Below, piece after piece: positions 52,463 to 60,649 of a stretch of 64,000 bases of DNA. Position 1 is the stretch's first letter; every line of letters begins with the position of its first letter. The stretch is from IMG/VR virus record IMGVR_UViG_3300043395_002615, positions 1 to 64,000 of that record. One strand, given 5' to 3'. The translations under genes were made by a program, and so were the position numbers. The DNA comes from a virus. A model generated the notes under the pieces. That model worked only from the letters and a program-made list of their open reading frames with translations, was not told the DNA's origin and made no database searches.

Positions 52463-53089
52463 ATGAGAAAAGTAAGATTAGGTTTAGAAAAAGATATTGA
52501 TGAAATCCAAAATATCTATAATCATAAAGATAATAGAGAATTTTTGGGTGGATTTACAATGAGAGATCCGATCTCAGCAAAAGTTGCTCTTGGCTCTGAA
52601 ATCGTTGTCGAAGAAGACGGCAAAATAGTTGGCGCCGATCAGTGCGGGTTTGACCATAGCCATAGATGGAGACACCAGTTAGTTGGGGTATATCCAGAAT
52701 TTAAGCGCCAAAGAATTGCAACATCTATGTATGTCTTCTCTATGCTTAAAGCAATGCTTAGTGGAAGATTTATAATGCACGATTATATTGTTTCAGACAA
52801 TTGCATAATGCCAATACTTCTTCCAACAATTGGATACAAATTAGAAGCAACGCAAAGATCTAAAGTCAGAAGACATAAAGATATTAGTCACTGGGTTAAA
52901 GAAATGACTGAAGAATCTTTTTTAGAATCTTTGCAAAGAGTTCCATCTAATTATGAATTTATTTTATCTGATAATGATAAATATCTTGCAAATTTTAAAA
53001 AACTAATTAATGAACTTGAAAATCAAGATTTGATAAATCAGGTTACTGAAAATCGAAAATTTGCTTTAAAGTTTTTGGATATAAAATGA
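52463..53089 (+). CDS. GNAT-family acetyltransferase (208 aa)
   Basis: The acetyl-CoA pyrophosphate loop is in LVGVYPEFKRQRIATSMYVF (residues about 73-92, R-x-x-G/A variant RQRIAT). AAGG five bases upstream of ATG. The C-terminal third is a helical extension. The next gene looks like a second, degenerate GNAT. Substrate unknown; it could modify protein or a small molecule. Confidence 0.75.
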   Translation: MRKVRLGLEKDIDEIQNIYNHKDNREFLGGFTMRDPISAKVALGSEIVVEEDGKIVGADQCGFDHSHRWRHQLVGVYPEFKRQRIATSMYVFSMLKAMLSGRFIMHDYIVSDNCIMPILLPTIGYKLEATQRSKVRRHKDISHWVKEMTEESFLESLQRVPSNYEFILSDNDKYLANFKKLINELENQDLINQVTENRKFALKFLDIK

Positions 53090-53772
53090 TTGCTATATTT
53101 CCATTGCAAACAAATTATTTTTCTGATTTTGTGGATACTTCTTTCATTAAAAGCGCTAGATCGCTTATAAAAAAGAATCTACCGAGCATCCTGACTGCAG
53201 TTGATACTGAAACAAAAGAATATGCAACTATGGGTTGGAGAAGTAGAAGAACTAGCCATGCTTGCGAAATTACATACTTCGGCCATCAAAGAGATGATCT
53301 ACTAATAGAAGTATCTAAAAGTCTAATTCTATGCTCTATTCTTGAGGGAAGAAAAAGAATAGAAATATATAATGAGTTTGAAGATATAAATGAAATATTT
53401 GAAAAAGCTGGATTTGTAAATGAGGGATTTCATCCAAAGTTTACAAAAGATTTTTTAGATGTTACTGTCTTTGGATTCGTTCCATCTATAGATGGGCTAC
53501 CTTCTTTGGGCTCTGAAACTTTTGCAAATTTTGTAATATCTAATGATGTTCTTATTTATAGAAATAAAAATTTTGATCTTTATAAAAAAGATAAAGATTG
53601 GGATAGATTATCTAACTCTAAATTAACTTTTGGAGAAGAGTTAAGTAGAGAAATTTCTGAAATTGAATCAACTGCAAATATTAATATACTTAATATTCCA
53701 AAATGGTCTGGTGATTCTAATAAATCTGATATAGCTTACAAACCAGAAGATTTTTATGTCAATAACAAGTAA
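53086..53772 (+). CDS. GNAT-like protein, divergent (228 aa)
   Basis: Overlaps the GNAT gene by four bases (ATGA). IFEKAGFVNEGFHPKFTKDF, then DVTVFGFVPS, resembles the C-terminal beta strands of GNAT enzymes (yeklGF ... D..), but the acetyl-CoA loop is not clear, so activity is doubtful. The C-terminal 90 residues are unusual and rich in Asn, Asp and Ser. Family call tentative. Confidence 0.5.
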   Translation: MIAIFPLQTNYFSDFVDTSFIKSARSLIKKNLPSILTAVDTETKEYATMGWRSRRTSHACEITYFGHQRDDLLIEVSKSLILCSILEGRKRIEIYNEFEDINEIFEKAGFVNEGFHPKFTKDFLDVTVFGFVPSIDGLPSLGSETFANFVISNDVLIYRNKNFDLYKKDKDWDRLSNSKLTFGEELSREISEIESTANINILNIPKWSGDSNKSDIAYKPEDFYVNNK

Positions 53773-54235
53773 AGATATTAAATGGCTTAAAGCTTGTATA
53801 TCCTGTGCTGAAATCTTTGCTACTTGTGCTAAGGCCCAATTCTGGTGCTTCATCGTAGAAGAGAATGGTTATGGCCGCATAATCGGTCAAGGCTACAATG
53901 GTGTCCCAGCAGGAATGAAGCACTGCGTAGATGGTGGCTGTCCACGCTGGATCAACAAAGTCCCACATGGAACACCATACGATTATGGCGATGGTCTTTG
54001 CTACAGTTCACACGCTGAAGTTTCAGCCCTTGCCCACGGTGATGGCTCTCGCTACAAAGGTTCTACGCTTTATGTCAACGGGCCACCCTGCCTAACTTGC
54101 GCCAAGTCTGTGGCTGCTGCAGGAATCCGTAGGATTGTATGCCTATCCGAATCAGATAGATTGCATACCGATGTGACCGAGGCGTTTCTAGCCGCTGCTG
54201 GCGTAGAACTGGAGTATGTAAGTGATCTCAGCTAA
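53756..54235 (+). CDS. Deoxycytidylate deaminase (159 aa)
   Basis: Zinc deaminase motifs SSHAEVSAL (His86, Glu88) and PPCLTCAK (Cys112, Cys115) and an upstream CVDGGCPRW segment typical of dCMP deaminase. It makes dUMP for ThyX, whose gene overlaps by 14 bases. Its start overlaps the preceding gene by 17 bases. Codons are more GC-rich than in the two preceding genes. Confidence 0.9.
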   Translation: MSITSKDIKWLKACISCAEIFATCAKAQFWCFIVEENGYGRIIGQGYNGVPAGMKHCVDGGCPRWINKVPHGTPYDYGDGLCYSSHAEVSALAHGDGSRYKGSTLYVNGPPCLTCAKSVAAAGIRRIVCLSESDRLHTDVTEAFLAAAGVELEYVSDLS

Positions 54236-55022
54236 AGTAATTGCTGACTCAATCTCTCCGCAAGGAAATAGATTGACAACTATGGAATGTACCTTTCATA
54301 GGTTCATTCTTCCAGAAGTAAACACATATCGAATGTGGTCACGCAATGCTGCTAGCAGTCGTGCAATTCCACTAAAGCGTCGTATTGAAGAAGTTCGATC
54401 AAATCCCGCTATACCCGTCCATTGGGGCAAGAATCAGCGTGGTATGGTTGCAGAGACTACTCTAGATCCAGATAGTGAAACAATGGCACACTATCAATGG
54501 ATTAAGGCTGCAAATAATGCAGCAGATGTTGCTGAAGAACTTGATAATCTCAATCTTCATAAGCAGGTGGCTGCAAGAATTCTTGAGCCATTCCTTTGGC
54601 ATACATCTGTTATAGCATCAACAGATTTCGAGAACTGCTTCTCTCAGCGAATCCATCCTGATGCACAGCCAGAGTTTCAACTTCTAGCAATTGAAATGAA
54701 AAAAGCGTTAGACTCTTCTAAGCCCGAACAACTTGGTTACAACGAATGGCATCTACCGTATGTCAGTCGTGCAGAGCAGATCTTGACACTTGAAACCAAA
54801 AAGAAAATCTCTGTTGCCCGTGTCGCCAGATCATCTTATTTAAATCAAAATAAGTCTGATATTGATGCAGATATTTCGCTTTACGAAAGACTCATTAGCG
54901 CAGAGCCGCCACACCTTTCACCTTTTGAAATGGTTGCAACTCCAGCAATTGGTAGTGCGCCAATTCCAGGAAATTATAATGGCTGGCATCAGCTTCGTCA
55001 TTCAATATCAATAAATCGATAA
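54222..55022 (+). CDS. thyX: FAD-dependent thymidylate synthase ThyX (266 aa)
   Basis: ThyX makes dTMP from dUMP with FAD, NADPH and methylene-THF. The motif segment TYRMWSRNAASSRAIP at 35-50 corresponds to the ThyX RHRxxSxNxxSxR box (R37, R41, S45, R47). The C-terminal VARVARSSYL and GWHQLRH segments fit the dUMP/FAD site region. Distant from bacterial ThyX but typical for phages. Directly after dCMP deaminase, a functional pair. Confidence 0.85.
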   Translation: MISAKVIADSISPQGNRLTTMECTFHRFILPEVNTYRMWSRNAASSRAIPLKRRIEEVRSNPAIPVHWGKNQRGMVAETTLDPDSETMAHYQWIKAANNAADVAEELDNLNLHKQVAARILEPFLWHTSVIASTDFENCFSQRIHPDAQPEFQLLAIEMKKALDSSKPEQLGYNEWHLPYVSRAEQILTLETKKKISVARVARSSYLNQNKSDIDADISLYERLISAEPPHLSPFEMVATPAIGSAPIPGNYNGWHQLRHSISINR

Positions 55023-55049
55023 CGTTATTCTCCTAACAAGGAGACTACA

Positions 55050-55460
55050 ATGGCCGTAACTGGTATTTCTTATGATTTAATTATTTCTACAGATCTTAGA
55101 GATTCTGCTGGACATAAAACAAAAATAGTTAAGTTAAATTCTTTTGATGGAACATACAATACTGGTGGTATTGTTTTAGACCCATCTTGGTTTGATTTTA
55201 CTGAAATAATAGCCATAGTTACGCAGCCAACAAGTGCATACCCTCTTTCTGGAGCTGGTGAGCCTTGGACATTAATTGGCTTTAATCATATAATTAAAGT
55301 TGATCAAGGTATAGCTAATGGTGGTTCTGCAAATGGTGTATCAGAGTGGAGAATTCTTCCATTCATTACCGATGGTACAACATTTAACGAACTTGCAGAC
55401 GGACAATCCCTTTCATTCCCTGCTGGTATTGAGCCTGTGGTAATAATTATAGGTTCTTAA
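55050..55460 (+). CDS. Hypothetical protein (136 aa)
   Basis: AAGGAG five bases before ATG. Beta-rich protein (YDLIISTDLRDSAGHKTKIV, EPVVIIIGS) reminiscent of small virion beta-sandwich proteins, with a strong ribosome site. It is the last plus-strand gene before the convergent endolysin, overlapping its stop by four bases. Family not recognised. Confidence 0.6.
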   Translation: MAVTGISYDLIISTDLRDSAGHKTKIVKLNSFDGTYNTGGIVLDPSWFDFTEIIAIVTQPTSAYPLSGAGEPWTLIGFNHIIKVDQGIANGGSANGVSEWRILPFITDGTTFNELADGQSLSFPAGIEPVVIIIGS

Positions 55461-56281
55461 AATCTACTAGCAAGTATCTGAACCCAAGTATTGTAGCCGA
55501 CAACTCCGTCTGCAGTTAAGCCTCTATCCTTCTGGAACTGCTTGACCCAACGCTCAGTTGATGCACCAAAATCTCCATCAACTACAAGAACATTTTTCTT
55601 AACTATAGCGTTAATATTTGATTGCAGATCTTTTACTGCATTACCCTTCATTCCACGTTTAAGTGTCGGCTTCTTTTTTGCTGCTTCTGAAATAGCTTTC
55701 AAAAAGTCATTTGTATTTGGTTTAGGTGGAGCAGGTGGTGGAGTTGGATTTGGTTTTCCTAAAAATACCCTGACCATAGATCGCATCTGATCACCGTCAA
55801 CACCATAAGCGTCTATCTTACGTCTTGGTGCCCATTCCTTATGCTCACAAACTAGTTCAGGATTAGCACCATGAACTGAGATAAGGGCAGCATGTACCTT
55901 CGCAGCGGTTTCTGTCTGATCTGGACGCCAAGGCTCGGCACCAGTACCAACATTCTCACGCTCCACGCCAAACACACTAGAATTACCTACAAGGCCCCTC
56001 CAGCCACCTAGACCAGCATGGTTAGCTTTACCTGCTGCTACCACGTAACAAGTGTTGTCACGGCCTACAAGGACGTTACAGAGCGGTCCAGGGAGACCAG
56101 TTCGACCATTGACGCAAATGTTCAAACTCGGAGCATTACCATTTCGAGGCCCAGCGGTATGGTGGTCAACAGAACCACGGGGATTAAAAGAATCAGAGCC
56201 ACGGGTCTGCCAACCAGCAACCTCAACAACATTCAAACCAGCAGCACGAAGCCTATCTGCAATACCAAGATCACGACCCAT
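55457..56281 (-). CDS. Endolysin: N-acetylmuramoyl-L-alanine amidase with peptidoglycan-binding domain (274 aa)
   Basis: PGRP/Amidase_2 fold: VDHHTAG (His40/His41), zinc ligand His147 (CEHKEW), and catalytic region near Lys154/Asp157. A Pro-rich linker (about 185-195) leads to a PG_binding_1 domain at 205-274 (VKDLQSNINAI, DGDFGASTERWVKQFQKDRGL, DGVVGYNTW). Cleaves the bond between MurNAc and L-Ala at the end of infection. No signal peptide, so it depends on the holin for export. Confidence 0.92.
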   Translation of the reverse strand: MGRDLGIADRLRAAGLNVVEVAGWQTRGSDSFNPRGSVDHHTAGPRNGNAPSLNICVNGRTGLPGPLCNVLVGRDNTCYVVAAGKANHAGLGGWRGLVGNSSVFGVERENVGTGAEPWRPDQTETAAKVHAALISVHGANPELVCEHKEWAPRRKIDAYGVDGDQMRSMVRVFLGKPNPTPPPAPPKPNTNDFLKAISEAAKKKPTLKRGMKGNAVKDLQSNINAIVKKNVLVVDGDFGASTERWVKQFQKDRGLTADGVVGYNTWVQILASRF

Positions 56282-56429
56282 TGCTCAAAACCTTCCAATC
56301 ATAAACACGCTTCTCAACTGATTCAATGTCAGTTGGTGCAATATCAGCAAACAAAACGAAGCCATCTATATCCTCGTCAGCAAGAGGATCTTCCGTAAAA
56401 TCTAAATCACAACCATCAATATCGTCCAT
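56271..56429 (-). CDS. Small acidic protein before the endolysin (52 aa)
   Basis: The second of two adjacent ATGs (56429-56427) has AAGGAG five bases upstream. MDDIDGCDLDFTEDPLADED begins a very acidic 52-residue protein ending VYDWKVLSNGS, with TGA at 56273-56271 overlapping the endolysin start by 11 bases. Too short to assign; coupling suggests a lysis accessory role. Confidence 0.65.
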   Translation of the reverse strand: MDDIDGCDLDFTEDPLADEDIDGFVLFADIAPTDIESVEKRVYDWKVLSNGS

Positions 56430-56716
56430 CATTTCTCCTTAGCAATCTTTCTAGCCAAAAAACCAATAGGATCTAACTTCTTTATAAAATCAAGTTTAGA
56501 AGGAATTAAAACGCCAAAAAGGTGAACTGTAAGAACACCCCATATAGCAATAATTGGCCAACGCTTTTTTGGATGCCTTAACGCATCGCCAAAAGCTTCA
56601 CTCATAGAGCAATAAGGTTGGCCAACTACTTGCTTTTTCTTTAAAAGAAAAATATCAACTATAAATACATAAATTACTAATCCAAACCAAGCAACTCCGC
56701 TTGGACGAACTTTCAT
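56429..56716 (-). CDS. Small membrane protein of lysis region (95 aa)
   Basis: ATG 56716 (MKVRPSGVAWFGLV); a TTG at 56725 overlapping the preceding stop is possible. Two hydrophobic segments (about 8-24 and 54-72) with a basic C-terminus (FLARKIAKEK). The pattern and place beside the endolysin resemble small actinophage lysis-cassette membrane proteins; it may act as a second holin or antiholin alongside the r1t holin at 44034. Confidence 0.65.
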   Translation of the reverse strand: MKVRPSGVAWFGLVIYVFIVDIFLLKKKQVVGQPYCSMSEAFGDALRHPKKRWPIIAIWGVLTVHLFGVLIPSKLDFIKKLDPIGFLARKIAKEK

Positions 56717-56721
56717 TTTGA

Positions 56722-58467
56722 TCAATCCATCCAGTTGTCTGGAAGCATATCCTGTGCGTCAAGTGCCTTAGCACGCTTGATAATATGCTTCTTAGCTGCA
56801 GGCTTATCCTTGGCTCTACCAAAAGCCTGAATAGCATTCTTAAGATCACCAATAGTTACAATCGGGTAAGAGCCATCTGGAAGAGCAAGACCTTCCTTTG
56901 CAAGTTTCTCACGCTCTTCGGGAGTAAAATCTCTAGCAGATTCTCTCTCACGCTTCTGCTGAGCCTCATAACTGCGAACAATTCTGTTAGTCCAAGACCA
57001 AGCAGCATCGCCACCCCAGAGCAGCCAAGCAATCCAACCATTACTAGTCTTATCATTCAGATTGTCACCAGCATGACGGGGGAAGTAGCGATTGATATGT
57101 CGAACCTTCTCAATGCCAATGGTCCCACCAGCAGCAAGCGTTCGTGCAGTATTTTCGCCAACATCAGTACCACCACGGCCAAACTTCTTACGAAGATCAA
57201 GGCCGCGCTGAGCATTCTTCTTTACACGGTCTGGAATTGGATAGGTTGCAGCCTCATCCTTCTTTTTGTCATCTTCGTTATTGTCATAGCTGCTATAGGT
57301 GTCATCTTCGATATCGTCAGGAGAATTTTCCTGATTATCAAGTTCACCAATTTTGGTAACCTCATCAGACATGCGACCAGTCATAAATTCAGTCTCTTGG
57401 TCGTCAATCCAAATTCTAATAAGAACAGCAGGATTCTCCATAGAAGCAGGAGAATAAAATTTTGATCCAGGAACACCGAAGTACCCATCATACATAACAT
57501 GCTCAACTGAACCAACATGCTCATGCGTGCCCTGTGGTGGCATATCGTTATGGAACATGGAGTCATTCTCCATCATAAACTTTACAATATCGCCTTCTTT
57601 AAAAGAATCCATTTGAGCTACTCCTGCTTTCTTTTCACGTTCACGACGCTTTTCATGTTGAGTTGGTGTTTCAAGATTTTTTACATCTTCTTTACCTGGC
57701 TTATATCCGCTCTTTGGATCAGTTGCAGCATAAAGACTTTTAAGTTGATCATTAGCAGATTTCTGAGTTGCATGACAACCATGGACAATCCCAGACTTCT
57801 CGCCAATTACTCCATAGGGTTTGCTAACTGGACAGGATGGATGCTCTTTAACTACCCTAAAGTAAAGTCTTTTTTCTTGTGCCTCTTCGCTAGCTTTGCT
57901 TGAAAGAGGGTGATCTCTTGGAAGAAGATCCTGATCGAACGGTTTTCTTGGAGCCTTACCATTTTTAAGCATCTTAAGAAATGCTCTAACCCTTCCATAG
58001 CCCCACTGCTCTGCGCTAACCACATTTGGTCGAACGCTAGAAGGATTGGTCTTATAAGCTCCAACGCCCCTGTTAAAAACTTTAGTAAGAGTAGTCATAG
58101 TAACTTTCCTGCCCTCTGGAGCAGTCTTGTTATACTCTGACATTATACCTCTAAGCGTGGAATTTCTATCAGCAGACTCTGGCTCAATAGGTGTCTTGGA
58201 TACACGAAGATCCGAAACAGGCTTAGCAACAACCCTGTCGGTCTTTGACTTAGGGTTGCCATCCTCATCAACAGCCCAAACCTCTATAGTTGCAACAGGA
58301 TTATCCTTAGTTGCCTCAAAAGATTCATTAGTACCATCAATCTTTACCATGCCAGAAGTTTTGATACTCTTAACAACCCCATGGGCATAGGTAGTGGCCT
58401 GAGGTGGCTTAGGCACCGCATACATCACATGATCGCCAACAGATACGTTTTTTGCTGAAAATTCCAT
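56722..58467 (-). CDS. DUF5824/DUF6582-like multidomain protein (581 aa)
   Basis: Modular: an N-terminal SH3-like part (about 1-90), a segment STLRGIMSEYNKTAPEGRK ... GYGRVRAFLKMLKNG (about 100-175) like DUF5824, a cysteine-containing CPVSKPYGVIGEK ... GCHATQ segment (about 205-235), an acidic linker, and a C-terminal LPDGSYPIVTIGDLKNAIQA segment like DUF6582. Similar modules are found in actinophage structural or prohead-associated proteins. No catalytic residues assigned. Probably a virion or DNA-processing protein. Confidence 0.65.
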   Translation of the reverse strand: MEFSAKNVSVGDHVMYAVPKPPQATTYAHGVVKSIKTSGMVKIDGTNESFEATKDNPVATIEVWAVDEDGNPKSKTDRVVAKPVSDLRVSKTPIEPESADRNSTLRGIMSEYNKTAPEGRKVTMTTLTKVFNRGVGAYKTNPSSVRPNVVSAEQWGYGRVRAFLKMLKNGKAPRKPFDQDLLPRDHPLSSKASEEAQEKRLYFRVVKEHPSCPVSKPYGVIGEKSGIVHGCHATQKSANDQLKSLYAATDPKSGYKPGKEDVKNLETPTQHEKRREREKKAGVAQMDSFKEGDIVKFMMENDSMFHNDMPPQGTHEHVGSVEHVMYDGYFGVPGSKFYSPASMENPAVLIRIWIDDQETEFMTGRMSDEVTKIGELDNQENSPDDIEDDTYSSYDNNEDDKKKDEAATYPIPDRVKKNAQRGLDLRKKFGRGGTDVGENTARTLAAGGTIGIEKVRHINRYFPRHAGDNLNDKTSNGWIAWLLWGGDAAWSWTNRIVRSYEAQQKRERESARDFTPEEREKLAKEGLALPDGSYPIVTIGDLKNAIQAFGRAKDKPAAKKHIIKRAKALDAQDMLPDNWMD

Positions 58468-58484
58468 AAAGACTTATCGGGAAA

Positions 58485-59735
58485 TCAGGTTTCTATTAAA
58501 TGGGACACTAATTCAGCAATCTGGCTTCTTTCAGATTTTTCAAGATTGATATGAGCAAAGATATCTTCGTTTTTAAGAGAAGATATTACTGACATAACAC
58601 CATCATATTTTCCAACTCTTAAATTATCTCGCTGAGCAACATCATGAGTCATCACCACTTTGCTGTTCTTACCCATCCTAGAAAGAGCAGTCAATAGAAC
58701 CATCTTCTCAAGATTCTGCGCTTCATCGATAATGACAAACGAATCGCTAAGCGTTCTACCTCTGATATGTGTAAGGGGAAGAACTTCAAGAAGTTCCTCT
58801 TCGATAATTTCTTCAATAACGTTAGGTCCACAGAAAACTTCCAAAGCATCAAATACGGCTGCTGCCCAAGGGGACATTTTTTCTTCGGCAGTTCCAGGAA
58901 GAAAACCAAGATCCTGTCCGCCAACAGCATAAAGCGGTCTGAAAATAATTACTTTCTTGTGAACTCTTTTTTCTACAACAGACTCAAGACCTGCAGCGAT
59001 AGCAAGAAGAGATTTGCCAGTGCCGGCGTTTCCGCCAATAGAAACAATCTGAACTGAGTCATCAGTTAAGAAATCCAAGGCAATGCGCTGTTCTGCGCTT
59101 CGACCACGAACATCGAAAACATTTCGATCTTTAACATGGACAAGATGACCATTCTTGTATCTTGCCAAAGCAGAACTAGTACCGCTTGTTGCAATAACAC
59201 CAGTATTTGTGGGAAGTTTTAGTTCGAAAGAAGTTTTACCAGTAGAATATAAATTCTCAATTGAGTCTTGATCAACTTCAATCTTTTCGATACCAGACCA
59301 GACTTCGCTAAACTGATCAGAGAAGTAGTCATCCGCATTAAGACCAATCACTGAAGCCTTGAGTCGAAGCGGCAAATCTTTCGTAAGAATAGTTACATCT
59401 TCTTTTTTAGAAAGATTATATGCAACAGCAAGAATTTTATTGTCGTTCAAATTTTCTTTGAAAGCATTTGGTAGATCCGTGTTATCGATATTGTTAATTT
59501 CGATTCTTACACTTCCACCATTTTCATTTACAATCGGATCAATAAGGGAATCATTTTTTCTGATTAACTCAAGTTCTCTCAAACACTGTCTGGCAGAAAA
59601 GCCAAGTTCTGGGTGGTTACGCTTTTCCTCAAGTTCGGTAAGAACTATCAGCGGAATAACTATGTGCTTATCTTGAAGCCTTTCCATAGCTTTGGGATCG
59701 GACAGAAAAACTGATGTGTCAATAACATAGATCAT
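58485..59735 (-). CDS. phoH: PIN-domain PhoH-like ATPase (416 aa)
   Basis: N-terminal PIN nuclease domain with acids at Asp6 (VIDTSVFL) and Glu34 (LTELEEKR). C-terminal PhoH ATPase with Walker A GNAGTGKS (Lys241) and Walker B VIIDEAQ (Asp337, Glu338). This is the PhoH2 (PIN-PhoH) arrangement, known in actinobacteria as RNA helicase/RNase. Phage-encoded PhoH is common but its role is unsettled. Divergent from the tRNA-Tyr/QueF block. Confidence 0.9.
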   Translation of the reverse strand: MIYVIDTSVFLSDPKAMERLQDKHIVIPLIVLTELEEKRNHPELGFSARQCLRELELIRKNDSLIDPIVNENGGSVRIEINNIDNTDLPNAFKENLNDNKILAVAYNLSKKEDVTILTKDLPLRLKASVIGLNADDYFSDQFSEVWSGIEKIEVDQDSIENLYSTGKTSFELKLPTNTGVIATSGTSSALARYKNGHLVHVKDRNVFDVRGRSAEQRIALDFLTDDSVQIVSIGGNAGTGKSLLAIAAGLESVVEKRVHKKVIIFRPLYAVGGQDLGFLPGTAEEKMSPWAAAVFDALEVFCGPNVIEEIIEEELLEVLPLTHIRGRTLSDSFVIIDEAQNLEKMVLLTALSRMGKNSKVVMTHDVAQRDNLRVGKYDGVMSVISSLKNEDIFAHINLEKSERSQIAELVSHLIET

Positions 59736-59882
59736 TGAATCCCCAGATTAAATTGTAAATTTAAAATTCTAACGGAGACAATCTGTGATTTTGAATCAAG
59801 TCGATGTGCTAATGTGTCGGCACGGAGGCCGATGCGCTACGAGGTAGCGGCAAACATCAAATTTCTTGGGAAGCTGATGTTC
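59736..59882. other. Intergenic leader of tRNA-Tyr with three consecutive hairpins
   Basis: Hairpins: TCGGC/GCCGA (59817-59821 / 59828-59832), CGCTAC/GTAGCG (59835-59840 / 59844-59849, three-base loop) and ACATCA/TGATGT (59854-59859 / 59875-59880). GATGT at 59803-59807 can alternatively pair with ACATC at 59854-59858. An unusually dense structure for 75 bases; may be a processing leader or small RNA. AT-rich 5' part could hold divergent promoters, but I cannot fix a -10/-35 pair. Confidence 0.4.
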
Positions 59883-59965
59883 GGGAGTGCTGCAGAGATG
59901 GCGATCTGCACCAGACTGTAAATCTGGCGTCGTTGACTTAGGGGGTTCGAATCCCTCCACTCCCA
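59883..59965 (+). tRNA. tRNA-Tyr(GTA)
   Basis: 83 bases, type II tRNA. Acceptor GGGAGTG/CACTCCC (59883-59889 / 59958-59964), discriminator A, no encoded CCA. Anticodon stem CCAGA/TCTGG, loop CTGTAAA, anticodon GTA at 59918-59920. Long variable arm as for bacterial Tyr. TTCGAAT T-loop. U33-G34-U35 makes it a standard substrate for queuosine-type transglycosylases. Confidence 0.93.
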
Positions 59966-59967
59966 CT

Positions 59968-60105
59968 ATGATAGTATTATTTTCTATTATTTTTGCTATT
60001 GGAGCTTGGATAGCTCTTTGGGCTTCAGATGAATCAAAAGATGGCCTAATGATACTTGGCATAAGCATCTGTTGTATTACTATTTTTTTCGCATCATTAA
60101 TTTAG
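59968..60105 (+). CDS. Possible small membrane protein (45 aa)
   Basis: Open frame MIVLFSIIFAIGAWIALWA then DESKDG and MILGISICCITIFFASLI, two hydrophobic helices joined by a polar turn. It begins three bases after the tRNA-Tyr 3' end with no ribosome site; it could be translated from the processed tRNA transcript. Spacing to QueF (seven bases) favours it being real, but this is weak. Confidence 0.4.
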   Translation: MIVLFSIIFAIGAWIALWASDESKDGLMILGISICCITIFFASLI

Positions 60106-60112
60106 GATTCCA

Positions 60113-60568
60113 ATGGACGAATTAACGCTTCTTGGCTCAGAAGTTGAATATAACTTTGATGAACCAAATAAGATTCACTTAGAAAAATTTGAGTATAGCC
60201 AGTATAAATTTCATCAATTAATTTCTTTTAAGACAGATGAATTTACTTCACTATGTCCAATGACTGGACAGCCAGATTTTGCGTCACTAGATATATGCTA
60301 TATTGCAGATAAGTTTGCCATAGAAAGCAAATCTTTAAAGTTATACATATTTAGATATAGAAATCATGGAGCCTTCCATGAGGATTGCATTAATAAAATA
60401 ACTCAAGATATTATAGATGTAATTGATCCTAAATATATTAGAGTTATAGGTGATTTTTCTAAGCGTGGTGGAATTTCTATAAAACCTATAAGCGAATACT
60501 GTAGAGATGGCTTTAAAAAGCCGGTTGACCTAATAAATCAATACGATAATTTTAATTTCAAAAATTAA
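60113..60568 (+). CDS. queF: NADPH-dependent preQ0 reductase QueF (151 aa)
   Basis: QueF reduces the nitrile 7-cyano-7-deazaguanine (preQ0) to the amine preQ1. Motifs: FTSLCPMTGQPDF with catalytic Cys48 and Asp55, the QueF signature ESKSLKLY at 71-78, RNHGAFHED (His89, Glu90) and RGGISIKP. These match the short Bacillus-type enzyme, including the catalytic Cys and Asp, so it should be a true reductase rather than the archaeal amidinotransferase form. AGGA is five bases upstream of ATG. It lies between tRNA-Tyr and tRNA-Asn and upstream of a preQ0 transporter. Confidence 0.95.
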   Translation: MDELTLLGSEVEYNFDEPNKIHLEKFEYSQYKFHQLISFKTDEFTSLCPMTGQPDFASLDICYIADKFAIESKSLKLYIFRYRNHGAFHEDCINKITQDIIDVIDPKYIRVIGDFSKRGGISIKPISEYCRDGFKKPVDLINQYDNFNFKN

Positions 60569-60576
60569 AAAGTTAT

Positions 60577-60649
60577 TCCCAGATAGCTCAATTGGCAGAG
60601 CAGTTGACTGTTAATCAGCGGGTTGTAGGTTCGAGTCCTACTCTGGGAG
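60577..60649 (+). tRNA. tRNA-Asn(GTT)
   Basis: 73 bases. Acceptor TCCCAGA/TCTGGGA (60577-60583 / 60642-60648), discriminator G, no encoded CCA. Anticodon stem GTTGA/TCAGC, loop CTGTTAA, anticodon GTT at 60610-60612. T-loop TTCGAGT. Like the tRNA-Tyr, it carries U33-G34-U35. Eight bases after the QueF stop and likely cotranscribed. Confidence 0.93.

Noticed and set aside
59796-60068. Minus-strand 90-codon frame across tRNA-Tyr
   Set aside because: It lies antisense over the tRNA and the hairpin leader; no ribosome site.
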